Source: Syntrophaceae bacterium UBA6109
GTDB lineage: Bacteria; Desulfobacterota; Syntrophia; Syntrophales; UBA6109
Assembly (NCBI GenBank): GCA_002428445.1
Contig: DIWJ01000057.1
Coordinates: forward strand, 18,358-82,357
Direction of reading: 5' to 3'
Length of the DNA stretch: 64,000 nt
Under the pieces are notes generated by a model. It saw only the letters and a list, made by a program, of their open reading frames with translations, was not told the origin of the DNA and ran no database searches. A program made the translations under genes and the position numbers. Positions within the stretch are counted from its first letter, which is position 1. Each line of letters opens with the position of its first letter. Positions 8,024-17,459 of the stretch are shown piece after piece.

Positions 8024-9723
8024 CGGCTCTCTTTCGGCGCCCGCCGATTCCTCTCCGCCAGTTCCAGATTCTTCGCGGCCGTAGCATACTGCGGGTCGAT
8101 CCTGAGGGCCTCGCGAAAATACCGGACGGCCTCGTCGAGACGTCCCTGCGCGGCGAGCGAAGCACCGAGGTTGTTCGCATACCGGGCGATCCCCGGCTTC
8201 AGCCGGTCAGCCTCGCGGAACTGAAGCTCCGCCTCGGCGAATCGCCGCTGACCCATCAGCACCGTGCCCAGGTCATTGAATACCCGATCCTCTTTGCGGA
8301 TCCGGAGCGACTCTTCCAGATGCGCCAGAGCGAGATCCGCCCTGCCCTGTCTGACATAGGCCATCGCCAGGCCGTGGTGGGCTTTGGAGTTGTCCACGGT
8401 CACGCGCAGAGCCTGCTCGAAGACTGTCGCGGTATCCCGCCAGGTTTCCATCTGCTGGCGGGATACCAGAACAAGGGCGGCCACTGCGAAGAGCGCGAGC
8501 ACCGTCAGGATTACCTTCTTCCCCGGCAGCTTGTCCAGGAGATCCGGCACTCCCCACGCGGCGATGATGAAGAGGCCGATCTGCGGGACATAGGCGTAAC
8601 GATCCGCCATGGCGATGAAGCCGATCTGAACCATGCCGATAACCGGCACCAGCACCCCCAGGTACCACAGCCAGCCGACGATCCCGTAGGGGCGGCTTTT
8701 CATGAAATATCCGGACACAAGCGTCATTGCCGCCAGGAGCGCTCCGGACGCGAGGACGCGGCCGAAGGACCATACCCCGGGATGAGGGTAGTAGACGGCA
8801 AGATCAGCGGGCCAGAAGGTTTTCCCGAGATAGGCGGCATAGGAAACCAGGGCGTTCTCGAAGCGAACCGCCAGGGGGAAAGCCTCCAGGGGCGACAGCG
8901 CACCGGCGTTTTTCTCCGCCGCGTAGACGATCGACGCGGCAAGTATGGACAGGAACAGGAGCGGCAACTTTTCGGCGACCAGCCGCGGAAGAGACGCCCC
9001 GGCAAATGTTCCGCCGGCGGCATCCGTATCCGGCGCAAACGCACCGGCTCCGCCCCCGCCGGCCTCCGCATGCTCTTCCGCCAGGGACGCCCCTCCCCGG
9101 ACTCTTCGCAGCGGCCACCAGTCGAGGAGGAGAAGGACGAAGGGCAGCGTCACCAGCGTCGGTTTGGCCATCAATCCGAGAACAAACGGGAAAAGAACCA
9201 GGCTGTAACGGATCTTCCCCGGCCGCGCGGCATACGCCGCGTACGCCAAGAGCGTCAGCATCCAGAAGAACGTGGCGATCACGTCTTTGCGTTCGGCGAT
9301 CCAGGCAACGGGCTCGACGCGCAAAGGATGGAATGCAAAGAGGGCCGCCACGAAAAGGCTTTTCCACAGGGCCCCGGTCATGCGGTTCAGGGCCAGGAAA
9401 AGCAGGGCGGCGGAGAAGGCGTGAAAGAGGATGCTGGTCCAATGGAATCCTCCGGCACGGAGGCCGTACAGGTCGGAATCCAGCATGAGCGAAAGCCACG
9501 TCAGGGGATGCCAGAATCCCGCGTCCAGCGTGGTGAATGCCCAGACGAGGTTTTCGGCGCTCAGGCCGGACCGTACGTGACGATTGTCCGTCACATAGAC
9601 GTTGTCGTCGAAATCGACGAAATCGTATTGCCCGAGAGGGGCAAAGACGGCAAGGACGGCGAGCGCCAGCATGGCTGCGACGGCAGCGGATGGAGTTCTC
9701 TTCATGAAGACCTTACGCATCAT
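8020..9723 (-). CDS. TMTC-like membrane protein with C-terminal TPRs, copy 1
   Basis: The 567-residue product has an N-terminal multi-pass membrane domain of GT-C type and a periplasmic TPR tail. The first extracytoplasmic loop carries YDFVDFDDNVYV, an acidic motif like the catalytic acidic residues of GT-C enzymes. It is followed by FWHPLTWLSLMLD and HPLRVEPVAWIAERKDV, signatures shared with animal TMTC O-mannosyltransferases and their bacterial relatives. Three to four TPRs lie from about residue 440 to the end. It is the third of three tandem paralogs. An internal ATG read from 9705, preceded by TAAGG, is an alternative start. Transfer of a sugar from a polyprenyl-phosphate donor to protein is inferred. 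Confidence 0.75.
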   Translation of the reverse strand: MMRKVFMKRTPSAAVAAMLALAVLAVFAPLGQYDFVDFDDNVYVTDNRHVRSGLSAENLVWAFTTLDAGFWHPLTWLSLMLDSDLYGLRAGGFHWTSILFHAFSAALLFLALNRMTGALWKSLFVAALFAFHPLRVEPVAWIAERKDVIATFFWMLTLLAYAAYAARPGKIRYSLVLFPFVLGLMAKPTLVTLPFVLLLLDWWPLRRVRGGASLAEEHAEAGGGGAGAFAPDTDAAGGTFAGASLPRLVAEKLPLLFLSILAASIVYAAEKNAGALSPLEAFPLAVRFENALVSYAAYLGKTFWPADLAVYYPHPGVWSFGRVLASGALLAAMTLVSGYFMKSRPYGIVGWLWYLGVLVPVIGMVQIGFIAMADRYAYVPQIGLFIIAAWGVPDLLDKLPGKKVILTVLALFAVAALVLVSRQQMETWRDTATVFEQALRVTVDNSKAHHGLAMAYVRQGRADLALAHLEESLRIRKEDRVFNDLGTVLMGQRRFAEAELQFREADRLKPGIARYANNLGASLAAQGRLDEAVRYFREALRIDPQYATAAKNLELAERNRRAPKESR

Positions 9724-9732
9724 ACAAGTCCG

Positions 9733-11385
9733 TCACGGAAGATTTTTCAGGGCGCGTTCGTAATTATTCCGGGCAGCCGCGTAGTCCGGCCGGATCGAGA
9801 GAGCCGCGCGGAACCGCTCCGCAGCCTCCGGGAAACGGCCCTGGGATGCGAGGACGACGCCGATATTGTTCAAGGCCTCCGCATAATCGGGTTTCTGCTC
9901 CAGGGCCCTGACATAAGACGCAATCGCCTCATCGGGGCGGCCGAGGTCCGTCAGGGCGACTCCCATGTTGAAGATGGCTTCGGGATACCGCGGCCGCAGG
10001 CTCAACGCCTTCTGAAAATGCGCAAGAGCCGCGGCGGCTTCGCCCCGGCGCATCAGGGCGGCGCCCAGGTTGTTCTGCGCCAGGGCGTTCTCCGACGCGA
10101 CGCCGGCAGCGCGGCGGAAAACGGAGACGGCATCCTGCCAGTGCGCGAGCTGCGCCGAACTGACCGCCATGCACGCGGCGACGACGGCGACGGATGCGAG
10201 CCCGACAACCATCCGGGCGCACGGTCCCGGCCGGACAGCTTCGGAGACGCCCCAGACGACGGCGATAAAGATGCCGATCAGCGGAATGTAGGTATAGCGG
10301 TCCGCCAGGGAGTGGGAGCCGATCTGGACAAAACCGATGACCGGCAAGAGGGCGATCAGGTACCAGAACCAGCCCACGGCCAGCCAGGGCGACGAAGAGA
10401 ATCCGCGCAGCGCCCAGAAGGACAGGCCGAGGAGAAGAAGCGCCGATCCCGCGACCGGCCAGAGGCCCCACGCCCCGGGATGGGGATAGTGAACGGCCAG
10501 TTGGACCGGCCAGATTGTCTTGCCGAGGTAAAGCACATAGGAGACGGCGGCATTGGCGATCCGGACATCCAGCGGAAAGGCGTCCAGCGATTTTACCGCC
10601 CCCGCCTTCTGCTCCGCATAGACGGTGACGATCCCCACGAGGACTGACAAGACGAGCAGCGGGATCTTCTCGCCAAGGGCCCGCGGAAGGGCGATCGTCG
10701 GGGCGCCGAAGCGGGACGGCGCCTGTGCCGGCTCCTGCCCGATTCCCCGCCGCAGCCGGCCCAGGGGCCAGAAATCCATCAGGACAAGAATAAAAGGAAG
10801 GACCACCAGGGTCGGCTTGGCCATCAACCCCAGGCAAAAGGCCGCAACGACGGTCCCGTAACGGGCAAGGCCGGGACGCTTCGCGTACCAGCCGTAGGCG
10901 GCAAGAGTGAGGAGCCAGAAGAATGCGCTGACGAGGTCCTTCCTTGCTGCTACCCAGGCGACGGGTTCCACGTGCAGCGGGTGGACGGCAAAGAGGGCCG
11001 CGACCAGGAAACTTCGCCAGGCAGCGCCGGTCATCCGGCGCAGGACCGCAAACAGAAGAACGGCACAGGCGAGATGAATCAGGAGGTTCGTCCAGTGGTA
11101 GCCGGAGGGATTCCGGCGATACATCTGGGCATCGGCCATGAGGGAAAGCCAGGTAAGCGGCTGCCAGAATCCGGCGTCCGTCGCGCCGAAGGCCCACGCG
11201 ATTCCCCGCGCGGAGAGGCCTTCCTGAACGCGGGGATTCTCCGTGACGTAAACTCCGTCGTCGTAGCTGATGAAATCGAAATTGCGGACCGGGTGGAACG
11301 TCGCCAGGACCAGGATCGCCAGGGACAGGCAAAGAAGGAGCGTCGCATGTTTCCTCAACGTTGCGCTTACCCTCTCTTCGTTCAC
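9733..11385 (-). CDS. TMTC-like membrane protein with C-terminal TPRs, copy 2
   Basis: This 550-residue paralog has the same layout: about ten to twelve membrane helices, the loop motif FDFISYDDGVYV, FWQPLTWLSLMAD, HPLHVEPVAWVAARKDLV, and roughly three TPRs in the last 130 residues. The GTG start read from 11385 overlaps the stop of copy 3 as GTGA and is preceded by a G-rich ribosome site (GGGGGGAAGC). It is therefore translationally coupled. Divergence from its neighbours is high outside the motifs, which suggests different acceptors or donors rather than recent duplication. No function is proven for bacterial members. Confidence 0.75.
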   Translation of the reverse strand: MNEERVSATLRKHATLLLCLSLAILVLATFHPVRNFDFISYDDGVYVTENPRVQEGLSARGIAWAFGATDAGFWQPLTWLSLMADAQMYRRNPSGYHWTNLLIHLACAVLLFAVLRRMTGAAWRSFLVAALFAVHPLHVEPVAWVAARKDLVSAFFWLLTLAAYGWYAKRPGLARYGTVVAAFCLGLMAKPTLVVLPFILVLMDFWPLGRLRRGIGQEPAQAPSRFGAPTIALPRALGEKIPLLVLSVLVGIVTVYAEQKAGAVKSLDAFPLDVRIANAAVSYVLYLGKTIWPVQLAVHYPHPGAWGLWPVAGSALLLLGLSFWALRGFSSSPWLAVGWFWYLIALLPVIGFVQIGSHSLADRYTYIPLIGIFIAVVWGVSEAVRPGPCARMVVGLASVAVVAACMAVSSAQLAHWQDAVSVFRRAAGVASENALAQNNLGAALMRRGEAAAALAHFQKALSLRPRYPEAIFNMGVALTDLGRPDEAIASYVRALEQKPDYAEALNNIGVVLASQGRFPEAAERFRAALSIRPDYAAARNNYERALKNLP

Positions 11386-13118
11386 CGCTTCCCCCCGAGC
11401 TCGGCCAGTTGTTTCCCCGCGCCTTCATGCTGCGGCTCTATCTTCAGCGCGCTGCGAAAAGCCGCCCCCGCTTCCGCCGGACGGTTCAGGCGCAGCAGCG
11501 TCAAGCCAAGGGAATAGTGGGCGTCCGCCTTTTCCGGCCCCAGGGATATCGCCTTTCTGTAATGAAGGACCGCCTCTTCATACCGGCCCAGATGAAAGAG
11601 GGCGCTTCCCATGTTTTGGTGGATCCCTCCTTCATTCTTCCTTCGGATCGCTTCCCGGAAACAGGACGCGGCTTCCTCGTATTTTCCCGTTTGTTTCAGG
11701 GCAACGCCCAAATTGTTATAAAGAAATGCATGATTCGAATGAATCTGGATGGCTTTGCGATATTCCCGGATGGCCTCATCCAGGCGCCCATCGTGATAGT
11801 AGGCGAGGCCGAGGTTGTTGTGGGCGATGTAATTGCCCTTCGTCACCTGCACGGCGTGGCCGAACAGCGAATAGCTGTTGCGCCAGGTCGCAAGTTGAAC
11901 CCATGTCGCGGCAGAAATCGCCAGCAGCACGAGCATCGCCGCAACGGCGACAGGAACCTTCCCCAACCGGAAACGTTCCGCAAGCCCCGGCGCGCCCCAG
12001 GCAATCATCAGGGAAAGACCGATCATCGGGATGTAGGCATAGCGATCCGCCATGGCATGGGGCCCAACCTGAATGAGTCCGATCACGGGCAGCAGCGTGC
12101 CCAGATACCACAACCAGCCCACGGGAAGATAGGGATACCGTTTCCCTCCCCGGAACACCAGGATAGTGATCGCTGCAAGTGCGAGAAAAGATGGAACCCA
12201 TTTCCACGGGGAGATGACGACCGGATGGGGGTAAAAAAAAGCCAGGCCGCTCGGCCAGATCATCTTCTGGATATAGACCACATAGGATACGAGGGCATTG
12301 GCAATCCTCGCATCCAGGGAAACGGCCGTAAAAGAGGAAAGTGCTCCCACGCCGCGCTCCGTGAAAAAGACCAGAGCCGACGCGAGAATGGCGAGAATGA
12401 TCAGCGGGATCTTTTCGCAGAGGAGCCGGGAAGGAGCCCTCTCCGGAAACCTGCCGGTCCCGGCATTTGCATTTCCCAGCCGTTGTTCATCCGCCTTTCC
12501 GAGCGCGAACCTCTGCAGCGGCCAGTAATCGAGCAGAAGCATGGCAAAAGGCAAGGTGACGATCATCGGCTTCGACATCAGGCCGAGGATGTAAAAGAAG
12601 ACAACGGGCAGATAACGAGCCGTTCCGGGCCGTTCGGCATAGCGGCAATACATGAGAAGCGCCAGCATGGCAAAGAAAGTGCTCAACACGTCCTTGCGCT
12701 GGGAAACCCAGGCGACGGGTTCCACCTGCAACGGGTGGAGGGCGAAGAGGGCAGCGACGAATGCGCTCTTCCAGAGGGCGCCGGTCATCCGCGCCAAGAC
12801 GAGGAAGAGCAGCAGGACGGAAGCGAGATGAAAAAGGACGTTGGTGAGGTGGTATCCTCCCGCGTAGAAGCCGTAGAGTTCATAATCCAGCATCAGCGAA
12901 AGCCACGTGAGCGGATGCCAGAAACCGGCCTCCGTGTTCGCAAAAGCCCACCGGATATTCTCCGGGGAGAGGCCGGAGAGCACGTGGCGGTTTTCCGCCA
13001 CGTAGAAATTGTCGTCATAGCGGACCAGTTTGAATGTTTGCGCCTGCCAGAATACGGTCAGGACGGCGAGTGCAAGAAGAAGACAGACTGCAGCTTTTTG
13101 AACGCCAAGGTCACGCAT
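11382..13118 (-). CDS. TMTC-like membrane protein with C-terminal TPRs, copy 3
   Basis: This is the first gene of the tandem set in transcription order. After the start chosen here (ATG read from 13118, GGAG six bases upstream) it encodes about 578 residues; a start 16 codons further upstream is possible. It shares the loop motif FKLVRYDDNFYV, FWHPLTWLSLMLD and HPLQVEPVAWVSQRKDV, then many helices and four clear TPRs (for example AHNNLGLAYYHDGRLDEAI near residue 440). The GT-C-type membrane domain should act on the outer face of the cytoplasmic membrane. A terminator of the upstream pilin gene separates it from pilA, so it probably has its own promoter. Confidence 0.75.
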   Translation of the reverse strand: MRDLGVQKAAVCLLLALAVLTVFWQAQTFKLVRYDDNFYVAENRHVLSGLSPENIRWAFANTEAGFWHPLTWLSLMLDYELYGFYAGGYHLTNVLFHLASVLLLFLVLARMTGALWKSAFVAALFALHPLQVEPVAWVSQRKDVLSTFFAMLALLMYCRYAERPGTARYLPVVFFYILGLMSKPMIVTLPFAMLLLDYWPLQRFALGKADEQRLGNANAGTGRFPERAPSRLLCEKIPLIILAILASALVFFTERGVGALSSFTAVSLDARIANALVSYVVYIQKMIWPSGLAFFYPHPVVISPWKWVPSFLALAAITILVFRGGKRYPYLPVGWLWYLGTLLPVIGLIQVGPHAMADRYAYIPMIGLSLMIAWGAPGLAERFRLGKVPVAVAAMLVLLAISAATWVQLATWRNSYSLFGHAVQVTKGNYIAHNNLGLAYYHDGRLDEAIREYRKAIQIHSNHAFLYNNLGVALKQTGKYEEAASCFREAIRRKNEGGIHQNMGSALFHLGRYEEAVLHYRKAISLGPEKADAHYSLGLTLLRLNRPAEAGAAFRSALKIEPQHEGAGKQLAELGGKR

Positions 13119-13150
13119 GTTCGGCTCCGGCAAATTCCCGCGGCACGGAA

Positions 13151-13185
13151 AATAAAAAAGGGGCAAGAGATACCCCCTGCCCCTT
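13151..13185 (-). terminator. Rho-independent terminator of pilA
   Basis: AAGGGGCA at 13158-13165 pairs perfectly with TGCCCCTT at 13178-13185. In the minus direction the stem is followed by a T-rich tract (TTTTTTATTTT). It lies just after the pilA stop and before the start of the TPR gene, so pilin transcription should end here. Confidence 0.8.
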
Positions 13186-13207
13186 GATCATGAAAAGCGC
13201 CCAGGCA

Positions 13208-13576
13208 TTACGGAGAAATCGCGCCTGCGGAGTCCACATTGTAGGTCGCATCGCCGCTGCCATGCGCAGCGGTGATGTTGAGACTGGACATCGCGCCGGA
13301 AACGACCGTCGTCGTGACATTTACCGTCGACTTGAAGCCATAGTTGGTCAGGGCCGTTGCATCGAGCGTCGCCGTAGGCGAATCGCTGAAGAAGGCCTGC
13401 GCCGCCGTGTAGGCGTTCTTCGCATCGGCCTTGGCGGAGGCGTTGTAGCCTCTCTTCCGATAGCTCGTGAACTGCGGGATCGCGATCGCGGCCAGGATGC
13501 CGATGATGGCGATAACGATCATGAGTTCGATCAACGTGAAACCTTTCTGTCCCCTCTTGTAAAATGCACTGATCAT
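13208..13576 (-). CDS. pilA: type IV pilin (major pilin-like)
   Basis: The 122-residue prepilin has a 12-residue basic leader ending QKG, a prepilin-peptidase site before [20 protein letters not shown], and the conserved Glu at mature position 5. The mature protein is about 110 residues: a long hydrophobic N-terminal helix and a small Thr/Ala-rich C-terminal region without a cysteine pair. The leader and helix resemble Geobacter-type pilins, but this pilin has a longer tail and few aromatic residues in it. A strong ribosome site (AAAGGAG) lies upstream and its own terminator downstream. It should be assembled by the type IV pilus machinery, whose genes are not in this window. I found no convincing sigma-54 (GG-GC) promoter. 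Confidence 0.9.
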   Translation of the reverse strand: MISAFYKRGQKGFTLIELMIVIAIIGILAAIAIPQFTSYRKRGYNASAKADAKNAYTAAQAFFSDSPTATLDATALTNYGFKSTVNVTTTVVSGAMSSLNITAAHGSGDATYNVDSAGAISP

Positions 13577-13983
13577 AAATTTCTCCTTTTTGTTGGTTCT
13601 TGCACCAATAGACTAGCGTCCTTTTATTGTGAAGTTCTGTTGATCCGCCCTATCACCTCCTTCGCTTCATCCCGGTGGATGATGGCTCCTTCGATGTCGA
13701 TCTTTTCGACACCGCTCATCTACGAGTGCTCATAGCAAGCAATTACCGTGCTAACAAACGGCGGAAGAAGAAACCGGCCGTAAAAAATCTAACTGTCTGT
13801 CGCTGCGTCGGTTTCTTTATTTCCGAATCTCCGTCCTTGTATCTTCTAGGCAGGGGGCGACGGCCGTTTCAAGGGACTTTCCCCGTTTCGCCCGTGATTT
13901 TCACCGATTTCCGCTCGTCCGGCTCCGGCATACTTGACCGCCCCTTCGCAAAAAAGACGCGCACGGCGTGCGGATTTCGCACC
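13577..13983. other. intergenic region between pilA and queD, no gene seen
   Basis: This is a 407 bp divergent spacer. It must hold the pilA promoter, but no clear sigma-70 or sigma-54 match was found for it. No hairpin-terminator pair or structured RNA was recognised. Confidence 0.5.
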
Positions 13984-14013
13984 TTGACACGTCTACTTGC
14001 TTGCCGGTATAAG
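13984..14013 (+). promoter_or_regulatory. sigma-70 promoter of the queD operon (probably leaderless)
   Basis: TTGACA at 13984-13989 and TATAAG at 14008-14013 are separated by 18 bp. The -10 box ends only six bases before the queD ATG at 14020. No Shine-Dalgarno sequence precedes that ATG. Transcription would therefore start at or next to the start codon. Confidence 0.7.
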
Positions 14014-14019
14014 TTTCCC

Positions 14020-14394
14020 ATGTATGAAATTACCATCATCAAATCCTTTTCAGCAGCGCACTGCCTGAAAGAAATCGGCGGCCGGTGCGAAGACCTCCAC
14101 GGGCACAATTTCAAGGTGGAGGTGACGGTGACGGGACGCGAACTGAACCGGCAGGATCTCCTGATCGATTTCCGGGATCTCAAGGGCTGGACCCTGGAAA
14201 TCCTCGCGGGTCTCGACCACAAATATCTGAACGATCTGGAGTTTTTCAAAGACGCCAATCCCTCCTCGGAGCGCCTGGCCCGCCACATTTACGATCGCCT
14301 GCAACTCCGTTGCCGGACATCCGGCGTAAAGGTCGCCAGGGTGACGGTATGGGAATCCGAAAACGCACGGGTGGCTTACGGGGAACCGGCATGA
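14020..14394 (+). CDS. queD: 6-carboxy-5,6,7,8-tetrahydropterin synthase
   Basis: The 124-residue QueD/PTPS-family protein converts dihydroneopterin triphosphate to 6-carboxytetrahydropterin, the second step of queuosine synthesis. The zinc ligands are visible as SAAHCL (His) and LHGHNF (two His). The catalytic Cys is in GGRCEDL, with DHKYLND and the C-terminal VWESENARVAY Glu as expected. The start MYEITIIKSFSAAH at 14020 is supported by family alignment; the frame is open further upstream but that part is not family-like. It overlaps folE2 by 4 bases (ATGA). The coupling with folE2 and the presence of queA-tgt in the same window support a queuosine role over other PTPS reactions. Confidence 0.9.
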   Translation: MYEITIIKSFSAAHCLKEIGGRCEDLHGHNFKVEVTVTGRELNRQDLLIDFRDLKGWTLEILAGLDHKYLNDLEFFKDANPSSERLARHIYDRLQLRCRTSGVKVARVTVWESENARVAYGEPA

Positions 14395-15158
14395 TCGATA
14401 TCCAGAGCCAGCCGGACGACCGGAACATCGACATCCGCAAGGTCGGCGTCAAGGGCATCAAGTACCCGATCATCGTCCTGGACCGCACCAACGGAACCCA
14501 GCCTGTGAACGCGACGATCAACATGTACGTAGACCTGCCCCGCCGCTTCAAGGGAACGCACATGAGCCGCTTCGTGGAGATCCTCAACGAGTTCCGCGGA
14601 CGGATCAACCTGAAGACCTTCCACGTCATCCTCGAGAAGATGCGGGAGAAGCTGCGGGCGAAGTCTGCCCACATGGAGATCACCTTCCCCTATTTCATCG
14701 AAAAGAGCGCCCCCGTCTCGCGGGCCAGGAGCCTCATGGAGTACTCCTGCACCTTCTGCGGCAACCTCAACGGAGGCGAAGCGGACTTCTGGGTGGGCGT
14801 TGTCGTGCCGGTGACCACCGTCTGCCCCTGCTCCCGCGAGATCAGCAAGGCCGGCGCCCACAACCAGCGAAGCATGGTCACCGCCAGGGTCCGATTCCGT
14901 AAGTTCTTCTGGATCGAAGACCTGATCCGGATCGTCGAGGATTCCGCAAGCGGCGAGGTTTACTCCCTGCTGAAGAGGGTTGACGAAAAGTTCGTGACGG
15001 AAAAGGGTTACAACCAGCCCAGGTTCGTGGAAGATGTTGTCCGCAACGTCGCCGAGCGGCTCGGCAAGGACGACAACTTCGTCTGGTACAGCGTCGAAGC
15101 CGAAAACTACGAGAGCATCCACAACCACAGCGCCTATGCCTACGTCGAAAAAGAGTAA
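14391..15158 (+). CDS. folE2: GTP cyclohydrolase IB (FolE2)
   Basis: The 255-residue enzyme makes 7,8-dihydroneopterin triphosphate from GTP, the entry step of folate and queuosine synthesis. The signature [11 protein letters not shown] with the catalytic metal-binding Cys lies near residue 145, preceded by the family-typical [23 protein letters not shown] at the C-terminus is the usual FolE2 ending. The ATG at 14391 overlaps the queD stop. Bacteria with only FolE2 can use metals other than zinc in this step. The nadE reading frame begins 23 bases before the stop. Confidence 0.92.
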   Translation: MIDIQSQPDDRNIDIRKVGVKGIKYPIIVLDRTNGTQPVNATINMYVDLPRRFKGTHMSRFVEILNEFRGRINLKTFHVILEKMREKLRAKSAHMEITFPYFIEKSAPVSRARSLMEYSCTFCGNLNGGEADFWVGVVVPVTTVCPCSREISKAGAHNQRSMVTARVRFRKFFWIEDLIRIVEDSASGEVYSLLKRVDEKFVTEKGYNQPRFVEDVVRNVAERLGKDDNFVWYSVEAENYESIHNHSAYAYVEKE

Positions 15159-17238
15159 AGCGGCCGCAGGGAAGGATGCGCAGTCCTTCTTCAATCTCTA
15201 CCGGCACGGATTCGTCCGGACGGCCGTCTGCGTCCCCGAAGTCCGCGTGGCCGACCCCGTCTTCAATGCCCAGGCGACGATCCGCCTGGCGAAGGCCGCG
15301 GCAAGGCAGAACGCCGTTCTTGCCGTCTTTCCCGAGCTCGGCCTTTCCGCCTACTCGAACGAAGACCTCTTTCACCAGGATGCGCTGCTCGCATCCGTCC
15401 AGGAGGCCCTGGAGAAGGTCGCGCGGGAAACGGCAAGCCTCAATCTGATCCTGGTCGTCGGCGCCCCGCTCCGTTCCGGATGTCGTCTTTTCAACTGCGG
15501 CGTTGTCCTCTACCAGGGAGAAATTCTCGGGGTGGCGGTCAAGTCTTATCTGCCGACCTACCGGGAATTTTACGAAGGGCGGCAGTTCAGCCCGGCTGAG
15601 GAGGCCGTTGAAAAAACGATTCGCCTCTGCGGGCGGGACGATATTCCCTTCGGCGCCGATCTCATCTTCCGGATCGACAATATCCCGAATTTTTCCTTTT
15701 TCATCGAACTGTGCGAAGACGTCTGGGTGCCCGTGCCTCCTTCATGCTTTGCGGCGATGGCGGGCGCCACCGTCATCGGCAACCTCTCCGCATCGAACGT
15801 CACGATCGGGAAAGAGGAGTACCGCCACAGCCTTTCCGCCAACCAGTCGGCGCGCTGCATCTCCGCCTACCTCTATGCCGCCGCCGGACTGGGTGAATCC
15901 ACAACGGACCTCGCCTGGGACGGCCATGCCATGATTTATGAAAACGGGAATCTGCTGGCCAAATCGGAACGTTTCTGCGGTGAGCCCCAGATCGTCCTCG
16001 CCGATATCGACCTGGACCGGCTTGCCCAGGACAGGATGAGGCAGACGAGCTTCGGGCAGAACGGCAGGACCCATATCGAGAAGCTGCGCGCCTTCCGCAA
16101 GATCTCCTTCCCCGTTGCGCCCTTTGCGGGCAGGGACCTCCTCCGGCGTGAGATTGCCCGTTTTCCTTACATCCCGACGGATCCCGCCAAGCGCGATCAA
16201 CGCTGCTTCGAAGCCTACAATATCCAGGTTCAGGGGCTGTCCCAGCGGCTCCGGGCGTCGAAGTGCAAGAAACTCGTGATCGGCGTCTCCGGAGGCCTCG
16301 ATTCAACGCATGCACTGCTCGGCGCGGCCCGCACAATGGACATCCTGAAGTTGCCGCGGACCAACGTACTGGCCTACACCATGCCGGGCTTCGCCACCTC
16401 CGAGAAAACCTATGCCAACGCGAAGAAACTGATGAGGGCGCTCGGAGTGGAAGCCAACGAAATCGACATCCGCCCGAGCTGCCTCCAGATGTTCAAGGAC
16501 ATCGGCCACCCCTTTGCCAGCGGGAAGAAGATCTACGATGTGACCTTCGAGAACATCCAGGCCGGGGAAAGGACGTCCCATCTTTTCCGTCTGGCGAACC
16601 TGCGGGGGGCGTTCGTGGTGGGAACGGGCGACCTCAGCGAACTGGCGCTGGGATGGTGCACCTACGGCGTCGGCGATCACATGTCCCATTACAACGTGAA
16701 TGGAAGCGTCCCGAAGACCCTGATCCGGCACCTGATCCGCTGGGTGGCGCGCACGAACCTTTTCAGGGCGGCGATTTCGCGCGTTCTCGAAGACATCCTG
16801 GACACCGAAATCAGCCCGGAGTTGATCCCGGGCACGGAGAAATCATGCCCCGCCCAGAAAACGGAAGAAGTCGTCGGACCTTACGAGCTGCAGGATTTCC
16901 ACAATTTCTATACCACCCGCTACGGCTATCGGCCCACAAAGGTGGCCTTCCTGGCCTACTGCGCCTGGAGGGACAAGACGCTGGGCGCCTGGCCGGACGT
17001 GCCTGAGCACTGCAGAAACGCCTACACGATCGGCGAGATCAAACGCTGGCTTCTCGTCTACCTCTACCGTTTCTTCGAAATCAGCCAGTACAAACGAAGT
17101 TGCGTCCCCAATGGCCCGAAGGTGGGCTCCGGCGGATCGCTTTCCCCGCGCGGCGATTACCGCGCGCCCAGCGACAGCGAGGCAACGACCTGGCTGGCCG
17201 AGGCGGCGCAGATCCCCGACCGGGATGGAAAACTCTGA
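15136..17238 (+). CDS. nadE: glutamine-dependent NAD+ synthetase
   Basis: The 700-residue two-domain enzyme amidates nicotinate adenine dinucleotide with glutamine-derived ammonia. The N-terminal nitrilase-type glutaminase has the Glu-Lys-Cys triad visible as E67 (FPELGLS), K136 (AVKSYLP) and C193 (ELCEDVW). The synthetase domain has the PP-loop SGGLDST at 385-391, and [16 protein letters not shown] further on, as in the long mycobacterial-type NadE. The start at 15136 overlaps folE2 by 23 bases; the frame remains open upstream into folE2, but that part is not conserved. The length matches long NadE proteins (about 680 residues). Confidence 0.92.
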   Translation: MPTSKKSKAAAGKDAQSFFNLYRHGFVRTAVCVPEVRVADPVFNAQATIRLAKAAARQNAVLAVFPELGLSAYSNEDLFHQDALLASVQEALEKVARETASLNLILVVGAPLRSGCRLFNCGVVLYQGEILGVAVKSYLPTYREFYEGRQFSPAEEAVEKTIRLCGRDDIPFGADLIFRIDNIPNFSFFIELCEDVWVPVPPSCFAAMAGATVIGNLSASNVTIGKEEYRHSLSANQSARCISAYLYAAAGLGESTTDLAWDGHAMIYENGNLLAKSERFCGEPQIVLADIDLDRLAQDRMRQTSFGQNGRTHIEKLRAFRKISFPVAPFAGRDLLRREIARFPYIPTDPAKRDQRCFEAYNIQVQGLSQRLRASKCKKLVIGVSGGLDSTHALLGAARTMDILKLPRTNVLAYTMPGFATSEKTYANAKKLMRALGVEANEIDIRPSCLQMFKDIGHPFASGKKIYDVTFENIQAGERTSHLFRLANLRGAFVVGTGDLSELALGWCTYGVGDHMSHYNVNGSVPKTLIRHLIRWVARTNLFRAAISRVLEDILDTEISPELIPGTEKSCPAQKTEEVVGPYELQDFHNFYTTRYGYRPTKVAFLAYCAWRDKTLGAWPDVPEHCRNAYTIGEIKRWLLVYLYRFFEISQYKRSCVPNGPKVGSGGSLSPRGDYRAPSDSEATTWLAEAAQIPDRDGKL

Positions 17239-17438
17239 TGAAGAGAGAATCGTATAAGGATTTTGACGCGACGGAACTGTTCTGCCCGCGCTGCCGGCGG
17301 GCGGTTCCCGTGCGAAAAAGGCTGCTGCTCATTCTCGCCGAGGGAGAAAAGTACGACTACACCTGCGTCTTTTGCGGAACATCGGTGGGAGACAAGCTGG
17401 TCACCAATCAGGACGCTTCGAAAATCCTGATTCCCTGA
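17238..17438 (+). CDS. small zinc-ribbon protein, cytoplasmic
   Basis: This 66-residue protein starts at an ATG overlapping the nadE stop (TGATG). It has two Cys pairs, CPRC near residue 15 and CVFC near residue 48, the layout of a small zinc ribbon. It has no signal or membrane segment. It forms the last gene of the queD-folE2-nadE operon. The function is unknown. Confidence 0.65.
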   Translation: MKRESYKDFDATELFCPRCRRAVPVRKRLLLILAEGEKYDYTCVFCGTSVGDKLVTNQDASKILIP

Positions 17439-17459
17439 GCAGACATCCTCAATAGACGA

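Noticed and set aside
8320..10647. 775-codon open frame on the plus strand
   Set aside because: Shadow of two TMTC-like genes; low-complexity Arg/Gln/Gly composition and no domain.
13675..14019. Upstream extension of the queD frame
   Set aside because: The extra 115 residues do not look like any domain, and the promoter lies inside this stretch.
13577..14019. Possible preQ1 riboswitch before queD
   Set aside because: No preQ1-type stem-loop with the A-rich tail was found, and the promoter leaves no room for a leader.
15034..15135. N-terminal extension of nadE into folE2
   Set aside because: The extension is Ser/Thr/Ala-rich and not family-like; the ATG at 15136 gives the normal NadE N-terminus.
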